Below, piece by piece: positions 11,601 to 22,492 of a stretch of 64,000 nt of DNA. This stretch comes from Helichrysum umbraculigerum. Taxonomy: Eukaryota; Streptophyta; Magnoliopsida; Asterales; Asteraceae. The first letter of the stretch is position 1. Every line of letters begins with the position of its first letter. Where the stretch lies: assembly GCA_949592205.1 (NCBI GenBank), contig CATIUR010000005.1, forward strand, positions 91,504,777 through 91,568,776, given 5' to 3'. The translations under genes and the position numbers were made by a program. The notes under the pieces were generated by a model. The model made no database searches and was not told where the DNA came from. It saw only the letters and a list, made by a program, of their open reading frames with translations.

Positions 11601-11774
11601 AAACACAAATATCCCTAATTAACTAGTTCCAGAAAGAATGTTAGTAACCGGAAACAATTCATCAACAATTTCACAATTTACTAAACAACAACAATAACAA
11701 TAACAAATTAAAGAAGAAAATCAGTAACAATCACAATAAAGAAACGAGAACTTACTCTGTTGTTGCTCCTCCAT
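5100..11774 (-). CDS. HYL1 (DRB1): HYL1/DRB1-like dsRNA-binding protein (spliced gene, 3 coding exons)
   Basis: Predicted join on the minus strand: 11774-11756, 8588-8302, 5684-5100, giving 891 nt and 296 residues. All junctions have GT/AG ends and keep frame (phase 1, then phase 0). The protein has dsRBD1 at about residues 20-90 (SNCYVFKSRLQEYAQK... GPSHQPEF... KASEQSAAEVAL) and dsRBD2 at about 103-175 (HETGLCKNLLQEYAQKMNYA... TKKEAELKAARTAL). A lysine/arginine-rich likely nuclear localisation signal and an acidic, repetitive tail follow. The wording of both domains is that of plant HYL1/DRB1, the partner of DCL1 and SERRATE in microRNA processing; in the family dsRBD1 binds RNA and dsRBD2 mediates dimer/DCL1 contact. 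It is shorter than Arabidopsis HYL1 because of its tail. Introns are 3.2 and 2.6 kb. DRB2/4-type paralogues fit less well. Confidence 0.88.
5973..6530. repeat. MITE-like inverted repeat in HYL1 intron 2
   Basis: A GC-rich block in AT-rich intron DNA. Both ends carry GGCGCTA/TAGGCG-type motifs in inverted orientation (CGCCTAGGCGCTATGCGCC near 5994 and GCGCCTAGCGTCTAGGCC near 6455), bordered by GGTTTGAAAAAG and CTTTTAAACC. Such ends are seen in non-autonomous plant DNA transposons. I could not fix a target-site duplication, so class and exact limits are uncertain. Confidence 0.45.
6847..6970. repeat. 58-bp direct duplication, period 66 bp
   Basis: The segment 6847-6904 (begins ATTCTAAAAGCTTGAGC) is repeated without visible change at 6913-6970. 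It lies in intron 2 of the HYL1-like gene and looks like a recent local duplication. Confidence 0.9.
8302..8588 (-). CDS. HYL1 (DRB1): HYL1-like exon 2: dsRBD1
   Basis: On the minus strand the acceptor ...CTTTTGACTTCAG ends at 8589 and the donor GTAAGTATC begins at 8301. The exon encodes residues 7-102: a short linker (KETSNVAG), then a complete first dsRBD from SNCYVFKSRLQEY through KASEQSAAEVALIEIAKSG, and a linker to HPV. The Met at 8598 used by a simple ORF call lies in the intron, so it is not the start. Confidence 0.9.
8589..11755 (-). other. HYL1 intron 1 (3.2 kb)
   Basis: The donor GTAAGTTC starts at 11755 and the acceptor TTGACTTCAG ends at 8589 (minus strand). The sequence is AT-rich with no recognised exon. 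A 123-codon plus-strand frame at 8779-9150 shows no known domain and is treated as chance. Sequence near 8655-8700 (ATACCCGCACGATGTAGCGG) resembles a dispersed plant repeat motif, but I cannot delimit it. Confidence 0.65.
11756..11774 (-). CDS. HYL1 (DRB1): HYL1-like exon 1: start codon and first residues
   Basis: A 19-nt coding part, ATGGAGGAGCAACAACAGA, followed by GTAAGTTC. It ends in phase 1 and joins exon 2 in frame to give MEEQQQIKETSN. It is the only ATG with a matching donor phase upstream of exon 2 that I found, and it lies about 260 bp below a good TATA box. The AG just before the ATG (TACAG/GTACATG) could be the end of a 5' UTR intron. Confidence 0.7.
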
Positions 11775-12034
11775 GTACCTGTACCTTAATCGAAACACAA
11801 AAAGAGAAAAGTAGAAATTATGAGCTGTGATTAACAAATAGAAAAAGAAGAATTTGCTTGATAAATATTAATTGATAGAGAGAATCAGAGGTTAGTTAGT
11901 AAGATGTAGAGGTTTGACCTGATCTAGTTTTCTCAGGTGAAACCCTAGGAACAGGGGAGGAACACACAAGTGATGAAGTGGAAAATTTGGGGAGGGTTTA
12001 TCGCGCGAATAAATAAACCCTAGGGATATTTTTT

Positions 12035-12043
12035 TATTTATAG
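12035..12043 (-). promoter_or_regulatory. Probable HYL1 TATA box
   Basis: The minus strand reads CTATAAATA, a canonical plant TATA box, about 260 bp upstream of the proposed ATG. Telo-box-like AAACCCTA sequences lie on the plus strand near 12015 and 11940, as often seen in promoters of housekeeping plant genes. A short GTAT microsatellite lies at 12046-12063. Confidence 0.6.
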
Positions 12044-12627
12044 AGATGTATGTATGTATGTATGTTATGTTCTTTTGCTTTTGTGAGAAGTCAAATCACT
12101 TGCACACGTAACCTCCGATCAATCTTTATGTCATTTTTACATGTTCAGACGTCTGTGTGTACTAGTTGCACGATTAATTTTTGTACGGACTAAAATATGG
12201 TTTCCGGTTTGACTTTTACTTTATTTTAGTTTAACAACATTTTAATTAAAGCTCTACCAAGTACCAAGTATTAGATGTCACTCGTGAGAATCTAACACTG
12301 AAATGGTAGCACATGTTACGAGGTGTTGCAGGCGTCGGTGTTATCTCGTAACACATACAATGGTAAAAAACCAATTGTGTATTGTTATCTGTTATGAAGT
12401 GTAAGTCCAACTAAATTAATTTTGTTTAAACTAAAAAAATGATGAAAATCAAATGAAAAGGAAAAACAAACCGGCCCAGGCCCATTTTTGGCCTTCTCTC
12501 GCTTAGCACAATGGCCGCAAACCATGAACCCACTGTGGGCGTTGTGACGTCGTGGTGGTTAAGTAGTGTTTGATCACGTCCCATTGCAAGTGGTCTAAAG
12601 GTACAATTTACTCGTCTACATGATAAG
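12044..12627. other. HYL1 upstream region up to element A
   Basis: Non-coding, presumed distal promoter of HYL1, ending at the target duplication of retroelement A. No open frame or repeat is clear. Confidence 0.45.
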
Positions 12628-12632
12628 GTAAT

Positions 12633-14929
12633 TGTAACACCCCCAAATTAACGATTTGCGGAAGCATACATTGGGTGTTACTAATCAATATACAAAGCAC
12701 AAGATTAACAGTAAACGACCTCTAAATGAGACGTTTGTAAAATAGTTACATTTCATAATTTGAATTGTTTGAAAACATTTAGTTTTCTTTACAAAAGTGT
12801 AGTTCCCTAGAGCCCACGCATATAGCGGGAGATTCTATTACATAACCATAGTTACAAAAGATAATGCCAAAGAATCTCCGTTAAATGCAGTTTGGAAATC
12901 ATTCGACTCTAGCTAGTAATCCTGGAGTGATCCTACTCCGTAAGTGTACCTGAGATACAAAGCTAAAAAGTGTCAACCAAAAAGGTTGGTGAATCTCACA
13001 GGTTTAGTAATAAGTAGGTGTTATGAACCACAAGTATGTACCCGTATTGCTATCAAGCAAAGTAAGTAAATCGGTAAATCAGTACAGTGCCATGAGCTCA
13101 TAAGTTGAAGCTTAACCGTGTAGTGTGAATATATCACGTACCCCCGTGAGTGCTATTCGCACACTCATATGTAACAAATACTAATATGTATGTTTCTACG
13201 TGTAAATCAGTACGTGGTGGCGCTACCACCCCAGACAGGGATTGTCAGTCCCAAATGGATCCATCTACTAGTACTCGCGCTTAAGACCATAACTAACAAC
13301 TTACGATTAGGAGGCTTTCAGTGGATAAAAGTAACTCATGCGTTTGTTTGTAAACAGTAATGTTTTCAGTTCAGTACATTGTGTTCATACGTAAAACAGT
13401 TGCTAAGTATCTCACCCCAAAGTATAAAACAGTAAAAGTGGGGCTGTAAGACTCACCTGAGTCAAGCAGTGGTAAATAGCAAGTAGTAGTAAAGCAAGTA
13501 GGTTCTCCGAACCCGTAACCTTCTAGTGCCTAAACACGTAAGGTTAAGTAAGTAGATGTCTCGCAATACCATCTAGGCTAGTTGTTCATACAACCCGTTG
13601 TGTTTAAATGTTGGATTGTTCGCGTTCGTATCAAAGTATACGGCCCGTTGGTGATTTGTTATAATTAAAGTTTATCATTCAATACGCAAATTAAAGTAAT
13701 TGTAATAGGAAAGTATGTTTTATTATGATTGTTAGGTCGTATCGTATAAGGATTTGAGGTTGTAAAAGTTCGACACTTAGTGAAAATGTGAGTTTTCAAG
13801 GTTCTGGTTTGTGCGACGTCGCATGCGACGTTGCAAGCGACGTAAGGTGCGACGTAGGCAGGTACGTCGCATGATGCGACCTTCGCAAATCAATGCGACG
13901 TAGGGGGCGACGTCGCTAATGCGACGTTGGTTCGGTTTGCGACGTTAAAGTCTACGTCGCTACGTGCGACGTCCGCAAGTTAATGCGACGTAATAGGCTG
14001 CGTCGCTAGTGCGACGTTGAGGTTTTTGTGCGACGTAGGTCGCGACGTCGCAGAGGCCCCTGGCCAGGTGCGACGTAGCGGTCTGATGGCCGGAAATTTA
14101 GTCGAAAACGAGTTTTCCGGTTTCCGTTGGGTCCAAATCTTTTACCCAACCCTTATATGAACATAAAAAGCCTATTTAAACCATAATCTAGTAAAAATGA
14201 TCAAAAACGAGAGATGTCGGTATTTGTCGGAAACTTACAAAGTGTCGGATTGAAAATCCGAAAAGATAGGAATGTAGATCGTGTTGTCGTGGTCGTTTTT
14301 CTCCAAACGAGTGGTATGTTTCGGCGAGGTTTGATGGTGTTATTTTGATGATTTATGAGGTTGGTGGTGTTTTTGAATTAGAGAGAAAAGAAAGAAAGAG
14401 AGAGAGAGAGTGAGTGAAAAATGAGAAAGAAAGGGAAAATGGGGAGGTTTATCCTCCCATTTTTCAGTCCCGCGATCGGGCTCCGTGCGGTGTTCGTTTT
14501 CTCCGTCGTTTAAACGTTAAATATCCATTTTACGCGTTTAATTATTTTTATAAAATTTCAAATCTTGTTAAATAATTTATTTAAATTATTTCCTTAAATC
14601 TTTAACAGTTTAAATTAAATTTAATTACTTTCGTCTTTAAATCGCGTAAGTTTTAAATCGGGTAGTACAAGGCAGTTACTAACTATTATAAAATAGCATT
14701 TCGGTCAGAATTGCGTTATTTTAGTTTATAAACATTTGTTCACCAACGTCCGTATTAATCAAATAGAATTTCATTCTATTTAAGTCGCGTACGATTTAAA
14801 TCAAATCGCAAAGTTGTATATATTCACCAATATATAGTCCGATACATAAATTAGCCTAACACAGAACTAATTACATGTATTTACAAAGAATTTGGCACTA
14901 ATTATAGTCCTAATTCGCCGGTTGTTACA
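12633..14929 (-). repeat. 3' LTR of element A
   Basis: 2297 bp, matches 29318-31617 nearly base for base. It starts TGTAACACCCCC and ends GGTTGTTACA on the plus strand. It holds the GCGACGT array and a GA microsatellite (about 14386-14412) that differs in length between the LTRs. On the minus strand its upstream boundary abuts the polypurine tract. Confidence 0.95.
13811..14075. repeat. GCGACGT/ACGTCGC array in LTR A
   Basis: About 18 copies of TGCGACGT or its complement in about 265 bp, some fused as the palindrome GCGACGTCGC (13813, 13909, 14042). Spacing is irregular and orientation mixed. The copy in the other LTR is at about 30495-30760. The units are CpG-rich in otherwise AT-rich DNA. 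Confidence 0.92.
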
Positions 14930-14939
14930 TTCTCCCATT
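14930..14939 (-). promoter_or_regulatory. Polypurine tract of element A
   Basis: The minus strand reads AATGGGAGAA immediately before the 3' LTR. This is the expected plus-strand priming site, in the expected place. Confidence 0.7.
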
Positions 14940-14962
14940 GTTAAAAGAATTTCGTCCCGAAA

Positions 14963-17344
14963 TTAGTTCGATTGCACGGTCGGTGCGTTGTCTGGGAAGA
15001 GATGTGGATATTTCTGTCGCATTTGGTCTTCCCGTTCCCAGGTGAATTCAGGACCACGTCTAGAATTCCACCTGACTTTTACAATGGGAATACGACTCTG
15101 TTTTAGTTGTTTGACCTCGCGGTCTATGATTTCCATAGGTTCCTCGACAAAATGAAGTTTATCATCGATTTGAATTTCGTCGAGCGGTATAATTAGTGTC
15201 TCGTCAGACAGACATTTCTTCAGATTAGAAATGTGGAATGTGTTGTGAACGCTGCTAAGCTCAGCAGGAAGTTGCAGGCGGTATGCCACTGGACCAATCT
15301 TTTCAAGGATTTCGAATGGTCCGATGTATCTAGGATTTAGTTTGCCTCGTTTTCCGAATCGAATGACACCTTTCCACGGTGCCACTTTGAGAAGTACCTT
15401 GTCCGCTACTTGGAACTCAAGGTGTTTGCGTCTCACGTCGGCATAGCTTTTCTGACGATCACGCGCGGCTTTTAGTCGGTTTTGTATGCCGACAATCTTT
15501 TCAGTTGTTTCATGTATGATTTCTGGACCGGTGAGTTGTGTATCCCCCACCTCAGTCCAACAGATAGGTGACCGGCACTTACGACCGTACAGTGCCTCGA
15601 AGGGTGCAGCCTTTATGCTGGTGTGATAACTGTTGTTGTACGAGAACTCGCACAACGGTAAGTGATTTTCCCAGTTTTTACCGAAGTCAACTACGCAGGC
15701 TCGTAGCATGTCTTCCAGTGTTTGTATGGTTCGTTCGCTCTGGCCATCGGTTTGTGGATGGTAAGCCGTACTCATATCCAGTCGAGTACCGAGAGATTTT
15801 TGCAGTGATTGCCAGAAGCGAGAAGTAAATCGAGCATCTCGGTCGGAGATGATTGAGATGGGCACGCCGTGTCTTGACACGATCTCTTTCAGGTAGATCC
15901 GTGTCAAACGTTCCATCTTATCAGTTTCTTTGATGGCTAGGAAATGAGCAGATTTAGTAAGTCGGTCAACGATCACCCAAATGGTATCGCAACCGTTAGA
16001 TGTTTTCGGGAGTTTAGTAATGAAATCCATGGTGATCTGCTCCCATTTCCATTGTGGTATTTCGGGTTGTTGTAGCAAACCGGAAGGTTTCTGGTGCTCA
16101 GCTTTAACTTTGGAACAAGTAAGGCACTTGCCAACATAGGTTGCAATGTCAGATTTCATGTTGGGCCACCAGTACATTTCCTTGATGCCGTGATACATTT
16201 TGTCTGCACCGGGGTGTATAGAGTATTTTGACTTGTGAGCTTCATTCATCACCAAGTCTCGCAGGTTCCCAAAACTTAGTAACCAGATTCGATTCGAGAA
16301 GTATTTGGCCCCGTTAGGTTTGGTTTCAAATTGTTTGTCCATGCCCCGCAAGGCCTCGTTTAACAAGTTTTCCGGTTTGAGTGCTTCGAGTTGAGCTGTG
16401 CGAGTTTGATTGATGAGGTCGTTGTGAATGGTCATACCGAGAGCTCGAACTCGAAGTGGTTTCACTCGTTCTTTTCGGCTTAAGGCATCGGCGACAACAT
16501 TCGCCTTGCCTGGATGATAGCGAATTTCGCAATCGTAATCAGTGAGCAACTCGACCCATCGACGTTGCCTCATGTTGAGATCCTTTTGATCGAAGATATG
16601 TTGGAGACTTTTATGGTCGGTAAAGATTGTACACTTGGTACCGTATAAGTAGTGTCTCCAGATTTTCAGAGCGAATACAACAGCCCCCAACTCTAGGTCA
16701 TGAGTTGTGTAATTCTTTTCGTGGACCTTGAGTTGTCGAGAGGCGTAAGCGATAACCTTGTCTCGTTGCATCAGCACGCAACCAAGACCTTGGTGTGAAG
16801 CATCACAGTATACCACGAAGTCATCGTTGCCTTCGGGTAAAGATAAGATAGGTGCACTGCAGAGTTTCTGTTTTAGTAGTTGAAAAGCTGACTCCTGTTT
16901 GTCAGTCCAATCGAACTTCTTTTCTTTTTGAGTCAGTGCAGTGAGAGGTAGGGCTATTTTCGAAAAATTCTCAATGAACCGCCTGTAGTATCCGGCGAGT
17001 CCTAAGAATTGGCGTACCTCGGTTGGTGTTGTAGGTGCTTGCCAACACTTGATAGCCTCGATTTTTGAAGGATCGACATGAATCCCTTGATTGTCAATGA
17101 CGTGTCCAAGGAATTGAACAGTTTGCATCCAGAACTCACACTTAGAGAATTTGGCGTATAACTCTTCGTGTTTGAGCAGCTCTAGGATAGTTTTCAGGTG
17201 TTGCGCGTGTTCTGGCTCGTTGCGCGAGTAAATCAGGATGTCATCGATGAAGACGATGACAAACTTGTCAAGGTAAGGTTTGCACACCCAATTCATAAGG
17301 TCCATGAATACAGCCGGTGCGTTGGTTAAGCCGAATGGCATCAC
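14963..17344 (-). pseudogene. Element A pol, C-terminal part: RT, RNase H, integrase, chromodomain-like end
   Basis: A 793-codon open frame. It holds the RT active-site FIDD (about residues 32-35), then RNase H (FVVYCDAS... TDHKSL) and an HHCC zinc finger of integrase (HPGADKMY... CLTCSKVKAEH). The integrase core follows, with its D (MDFITKLP), D (ISDRDARF) and E (DGQSERT) residues, then GPFEI-type C-terminal sequence and a chromodomain-like end (IVKVRWNSRRGPEFTWERED). It is in the same frame as the upstream gag-protease frame (17426-19378), cut only by a TGA. The visible catalytic residues are intact. The RT region reads MNWVC where the related C and B copies read MNRVC. Confidence 0.92.
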
Positions 17345-17425
17345 TTGGGATTCATAATGCCCGTAGCGAGTTCGGAAAACTGTTTTAGGAATATCTTCAT
17401 CACGAACTCGGAGTTGGTGATAACC

Positions 17426-19378
17426 TCACCGTAGATCGATCTTTGAGTAGAAACTCGACCCCTGAAGTTGGTCGAACAGGTCATCGATGCGAGGAAGTGG
17501 GTAACGGTTCTTGACAGTTAATTTGTTGAGTTCACGGTAGTCGATGCACATGCGGAAAGAACCGTCTTTCTTTTTCACAAACAGGACCGGAGCTCCCCAA
17601 GGTGAGGAACTTGGTCGAATAAATCCCTTGTCCAAGAGTTCCTGTAACTGAGTAGACAACTCCTGAAGTTCGGATGGGGCTAGTCGGTAAGGGGCTCGTG
17701 CCACGGGTGCTGCGCCGGGCACAAGATCAATAGAGAATTCGACTTGTCTAGTTGGCGGTAGGCCAGGCAAGTCTTCAGGAAAGACTTCTGGGAAGTCTCG
17801 AACAATAGGCACATCCTCGAGTCGCTTCTCCACCGACTTTTTCTCCAAAACGTGTGCGAGGATTGCCTGGTACCCTTTTCTCAAGTATTTTTGGGTTTTC
17901 ATGCAAGAAATGATATTTATTCTCGTCCCACCGGTCTCCCCTTGTATGCTCAAAGTTCCACCGGTGACGAGAGGAATGCGTACAATTTTCTCAAAACAAA
18001 CGATTTCGGCTCGATACTTGGACAACCAATCCATACCGACGATGATGTCAAAGCTGCCGATTTCAACAGGTATCAAGTCAATGGAAAAGAGCTCGTTAGC
18101 TAAGTTCAAAGTGCAATTAGGTATCACATTGTCGGCCTCAATAAGTTTTCCGTTTGCCAATTCTATTGTGTACTTAGAATCTAAGGCAATAGGTGCAGTG
18201 TCAAGAAATGGATAAAACTCATCGGAAATAAAGCTCTTATCAGCACCAGTATCAAATAATACAGAGGCAGTCAAGTTGTTGAGAAGAAACGTACCCGTGA
18301 CCACATTCGGGTCTTGACGGGCTTCCCCAGATTTCAGCACAAAAGCTCTTCCTCGAGCATTGTTGTTATTCCTGTTGTTGTTGTTGTTGTTCAGCTTCGG
18401 GCAGTCTTTCTTGAAATGCCCCGTACCGTTGCACCCATAACAGGTCTTTGGTGCAGAGGTGTTGGTGTCAGTGGTGTTTGATCTACAGTCCTTAGCCAAG
18501 TGTCCAAATCTCTTACACTTGCTACAGGGACACGAACCATGGTGGTGTCGTTGGCACTTTGAGCAATAGGGCTTGGTTCCCTTGTACGCTCCCTTGTCAT
18601 CAGAACTGGAGGTGTAGGCTTTAATGGTCTCGGGTTTCTTGGTTTGGTGGTTGTTGTGGTTGTCGGACCATTTTCTTTTATTGTTGTTGGAGGATGGAGT
18701 GGGTGGTTCTGGGTCCTCGTTCATAGCTAGAAGTTCATGGGCCAACCGAATGGCACCGTGAAGGGTGGTTTGGTTTGATGAGGCGACATTTCCCCGGACG
18801 GGTTCCGGGAGGCCGCGGATGTATTTCTTACTCTTGTCGAGCCCAGTACCTGCCATAGCTGGGCGAAGGACGGTGAGTTGTTGGAATCTGGTGGTGTATC
18901 CAACGTTATCAGTTCCTTGCACTTTTAAGTTCCAGAACTCTTCGTCCAGCTTGTGAAGTTGTTCGGACGGGCAATACTCATCCGTGAGCATTTTCTTCAG
19001 ATCCTCCCAAGGGAGTAGATAGGCGGTGTCAATCCCCACGGACTGGGTATAGGAATTCCACCACGAGAGGGCACCATCTTCGAGGGTGCAGGTGGAGAAT
19101 TTGACTTTGTCGTCCTCCGCACATTTGCTGATGCGGAAAACGGATTCCATCTTTTCGAACCATCTGATAAGTCCGATGGCTCCTTCGGTTCCCTTGAAGC
19201 TCAAGGGTTTGCAGTTTTGAAAATCCTTGTATGAACAAGGTTTAGCAGCAGAGGTTTCAGCGGCATCGCTGTTTCTTGTGGAGTTAGGTGGAGTATTCCG
19301 AGCCAAGGCTTCAGTAACAGCCTGGGTTATGAGTGACGTGATCTGAGCATCAGTATAAGGTCTTGACTTTGGCGGCAT
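17426..19378 (-). pseudogene. Element A gag, protease and N-terminal RT, ending in a premature TGA
   Basis: A 650-codon frame from ATG at 19378. The retrotransposon gag domain lies at about 45-215 (IGLIRWFEKMESVF... LSWWN). Two CCHC zinc knuckles are at 285-298 (CSKCKRFGHLAKDC) and 313-326. A pepsin-like protease has its active site DTG at 376-378, and the start of RT is at about 545-650 (KKKDGSFRMCIDYRELN... YSKIDLR). It stops at TGA 17426-17428 inside a conserved RT motif, and the same frame continues at once beyond it. This is a single nonsense change rather than a frameshift. Together with 14963-17344 it was one polyprotein. Confidence 0.93.
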
Positions 19379-19673
19379 GACTCTTCAATAAAAGAAATGA
19401 AGATACATGAGATTTTGTAAGAAAATTGTATTTATTTCAGATGTACATGTATAAAGTTGGTAATACATAACATCAATATGAAAAAGGATTATGGCAATTA
19501 ATATGAGTCGAAACAGCAAGGAATATTTGATAGATGATACGAGTTCAAAGGTTACATCCTGCGGATGTATTACAAAAGGTGTCGGGAATTGTTACATCCG
19601 ACTGAAACATAGAGTAGCGCTTAGATAGTTACTAGATTACAGGATAGTTTACAAAACAAAGACTACGCTAGTC

Positions 19674-20159
19674 TTAACGTAGGTTAATCTGCTCCATCAT
19701 TTCGATGAGACGATCCACAGTATTTGCAAGTCTGCTGGCTTGTCGAGCATTGTCTTCAGCTAATGCTAGTCGCTGTACCAATCCGCGGTTAGATTCTTCC
19801 GTTTCCCGTGAGCGTTGTTCACACTCATCAAGTCTGTGTTTCAAAAGAGCGGTTTCCACGCTTATCTCCACCACTTTGTTGAAAAGAACGTCCACATTAT
19901 TAACGGTGGTTTCGTGATCCTCAGAGACTTGTTCGATGCGCTCAAGTGATGTAAGTCTCCAGTTTTCGTTGGTTTCTTGCAACACGACATCCATGGTGCG
20001 AAGTCGTTGCTCGTGTTGGTTCACCCTAGCAGCTAAGGCCGGCAAGGTGAAGTGAGTAGAGTACGGGCCAGCTCGAGGCAACCTGTTGTTCCTCCTTGCT
20101 ACCCTTGGGTTCTACGACCCGGATTGAGAACGAGATGAATTGGATGGGGTATTTGCCAT
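19674..20159 (-). pseudogene. Element A extra upstream ORF (coiled coil), with one stop
   Basis: The frame starts ATG at 20159 (MANTPSNSSRSQSGS), is stopped by TAG at 20112-20114, and continues in the same frame to 19674. The body is rich in E, R, L and Q with heptad spacing (HEQRL... LLKHRLDECEQRSRETEE... LALAEDNARQASRLANTVDRL) and is very likely a coiled coil. It lies between the primer site and gag, about 295 bp upstream of gag. The homologous ORF in element C (43917-44657) shares the ECEQRS, LAEDxxRQAxRLA and HEQRL motifs. Its function is unknown. It is not part of the standard gag-pol set. Confidence 0.8.
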
Positions 20160-20477
20160 TTCTGAGACAAAGCGTTAGTAAGATTGAGGCCTATATTCAT
20201 ATAGTTCCTATATAATATAGCCTATTGAGTGTCTAGCATACACATGTTTAAGTCTCGGTTCTCTCGAGATCAGAGTCAACTAATGTATTCCGGCTCAACA
20301 TAACCATTTCAGACCTTACATCACCTTTCCTTAATTGTACATAGATGATCAAGCTATGTTAAATTAAAGTCGTATGATGTAATTCCTGAACCAATCATGC
20401 CTAGTAAGGAAATACTGCCTAACGGTCATAGTCTAGGCCCACTAAATGCAACGTAGTTCACTATAACCTTAGGCTCT

Positions 20478-22457
20478 TATAACACCCCATGATTTAAGAC
20501 ATTTTTTTTTTTTTTTTTGTTTCGGAAGCGTAAATCCCATTCATACCAATATAGATATAACATTATATATACGACATTTAGTCATACCAAAACATTACAA
20601 GTTTATAAGTATTAAGTATAATTACAACGCTAATACAATAACTGGGTGTTATGTTAACAAACATGATTTATCCAAAACGATCAGAGTTCCCATTGTCAAA
20701 CATTTCTTCAAAACAACACCATTGCCTAATCATATCCCAAAAGTTAACCTGCAAGAGTAGGTGGGGAATTAGCACAAAGCTAAGTGAATGAACTAAATCT
20801 AACAATCTAACTTTGTAAACAATCAATTCACAACAATCATCTAAACAAACAATCAAACAGAGGATCGGTGGTTCTTGAGATACCCTCAGTCCGCGGTGGC
20901 ACTCCAAGAACACTTAATAATCAACTGCAGGCCAATACAGGGATTTTTACCGATAGTTTATTGCTATCTTTAACCAATATGGATTAATTCACAACGAATG
21001 TTCATCCGACCCATAAGGATTAACCTATAGCAACTAAACCCAAAATTGACCTCTATCATTCCAACCTATCATGGAATTATTCACTAGCAAACAATCAATC
21101 TATCAAACCACAAGTTTAATCAATAATCCTATCATTAACGCAACGATAAATCACTCTTTACAAGCAACTTAAAATTGATGCAACTAACTGTTAACACCAA
21201 GGTTAAATTATGAGAATCAGTCCACTCACCTGTCTTGTTTCCGTCTCCAACTCAAAGATCTTATTTTATTTAGTCTTCGGTGCCTCTGTAAACACAATCA
21301 AAACACAAGTTAATAACTTGTTTCATAATTCAAATTATATCTATATTTAAATACTTACATCAATAATCAAGAATTATCAATGGATAAATGATATAAGTAT
21401 TAAATTCTAACAATTTCACAAAACATCAAATTCGTCAAAATAACAAATACAAACGCGATCCGGGTCAGGGGTTCGGGATCGCGTTCCCCATCACAAAATT
21501 TTCTGTTACCGAAAACCACTGAGGAACGCGATCCGGGTTAAGGGTCAGGATCGCGTTTACATGACCAAAACACGAAGGATCCAGTTTATAACTAAGGAAC
21601 GCGATCCAGGTCAAGTTGGTGGGATCGCGTTCGCATGCCCAAAATCACCTGTACCAACCTGCACGAACCCTAACTCCATTTTTACCACAATATCATCATC
21701 AAACTCAGATTTGAGTTATTCCAAAGGTTACATAAACTTCCAATATCATCTAATAGTATCATACAACAAGCATTCAAGTATCAAATCCATCTAATTCAAC
21801 TAAATTCACATATAACCTAATTCATTCATTTAGATTTAACAAGAACCCACTTTTATACTTGAAACCTAAGAAATTTGCATTTAAATCAAGAACAAGAAGA
21901 TGATGATGTCAATTTCAGTAACTACAATCCATTCAAGTACAATTGATCATACATGCATAAGTTTTCTACTTAATTTCACCAATTGAGCTCAAGAACACAA
22001 AACAATTACCTACAATGGAAATGGAGAAAACTAGATGAACAAGATGAAGAAGAAGAAGATGAATTCAGTGGCTTCAACAAATTCACAGCTCCAGTTATGA
22101 TCAAGTTCAGATTTTTCAATTTGTTTATAAGTGTGTGTTCTTGAAGATTTTTAACCAGAATCAGGAAATGAAGGAATAAAGGTCGACCAACATTTCAACC
22201 TAACTCATATACAGTGAAATATTATACCCGTCCTAAATCTATTGTCTGGAACCTCAATTTCAAATGCGCAAAAATTATTTTATTTTACCGTCACCTAAAA
22301 TTATCTAAAATAGCTAACATTTCAATAGTCACAATATTTCCTGAGGCTCATTTACCTATTAAATTTAAAAAATTTAAACACAGGTAAAAATTATAAATTG
22401 CATAAATAATTTAAAGAAAATACCTTTTTATTCTAGGCCTGATTTGGGGATGTTACA
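20478..22457 (-). repeat. 3' LTR of element B
   Basis: 1980 bp. Plus-strand ends are TATAACACCCC and GGGGATGTTACA; the first is a mutated TGTAACA-type end, shared by both copies. A poly-T of 17 lies at 20502-20518. Three AACGCGATCC dyads lie at 21452-21631. Confidence 0.95.
21452..21631. repeat. Three AACGCGATCC...GGATCGCGTT dyads in LTR B
   Basis: Inverted repeats AACGCGATCC/GGATCGCGTT at 21452-21485, 21525-21557 and 21598-21631, repeating every 73 bp. Arms are identical at all three sites, while the 13-14-base spacers differ. The same set is in the 5' LTR at 28297-28476. Each could form a 10-bp stem. Confidence 0.93.
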
Positions 22458-22471
22458 AATCACCCCTCCTT
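22458..22471 (-). promoter_or_regulatory. Polypurine tract of element B
   Basis: The minus strand reads AAGGAGGGGTGATT directly before the 3' LTR. Confidence 0.85.
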
Positions 22472-22492
22472 AGAAAGATTTCGTCCCGAAAT

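Noticed and set aside
21561..21794. 77-codon frame repeated at 28406-28639
   Set aside because: It lies within the two near-identical LTRs of element B and covers part of the dyad array; no domain.
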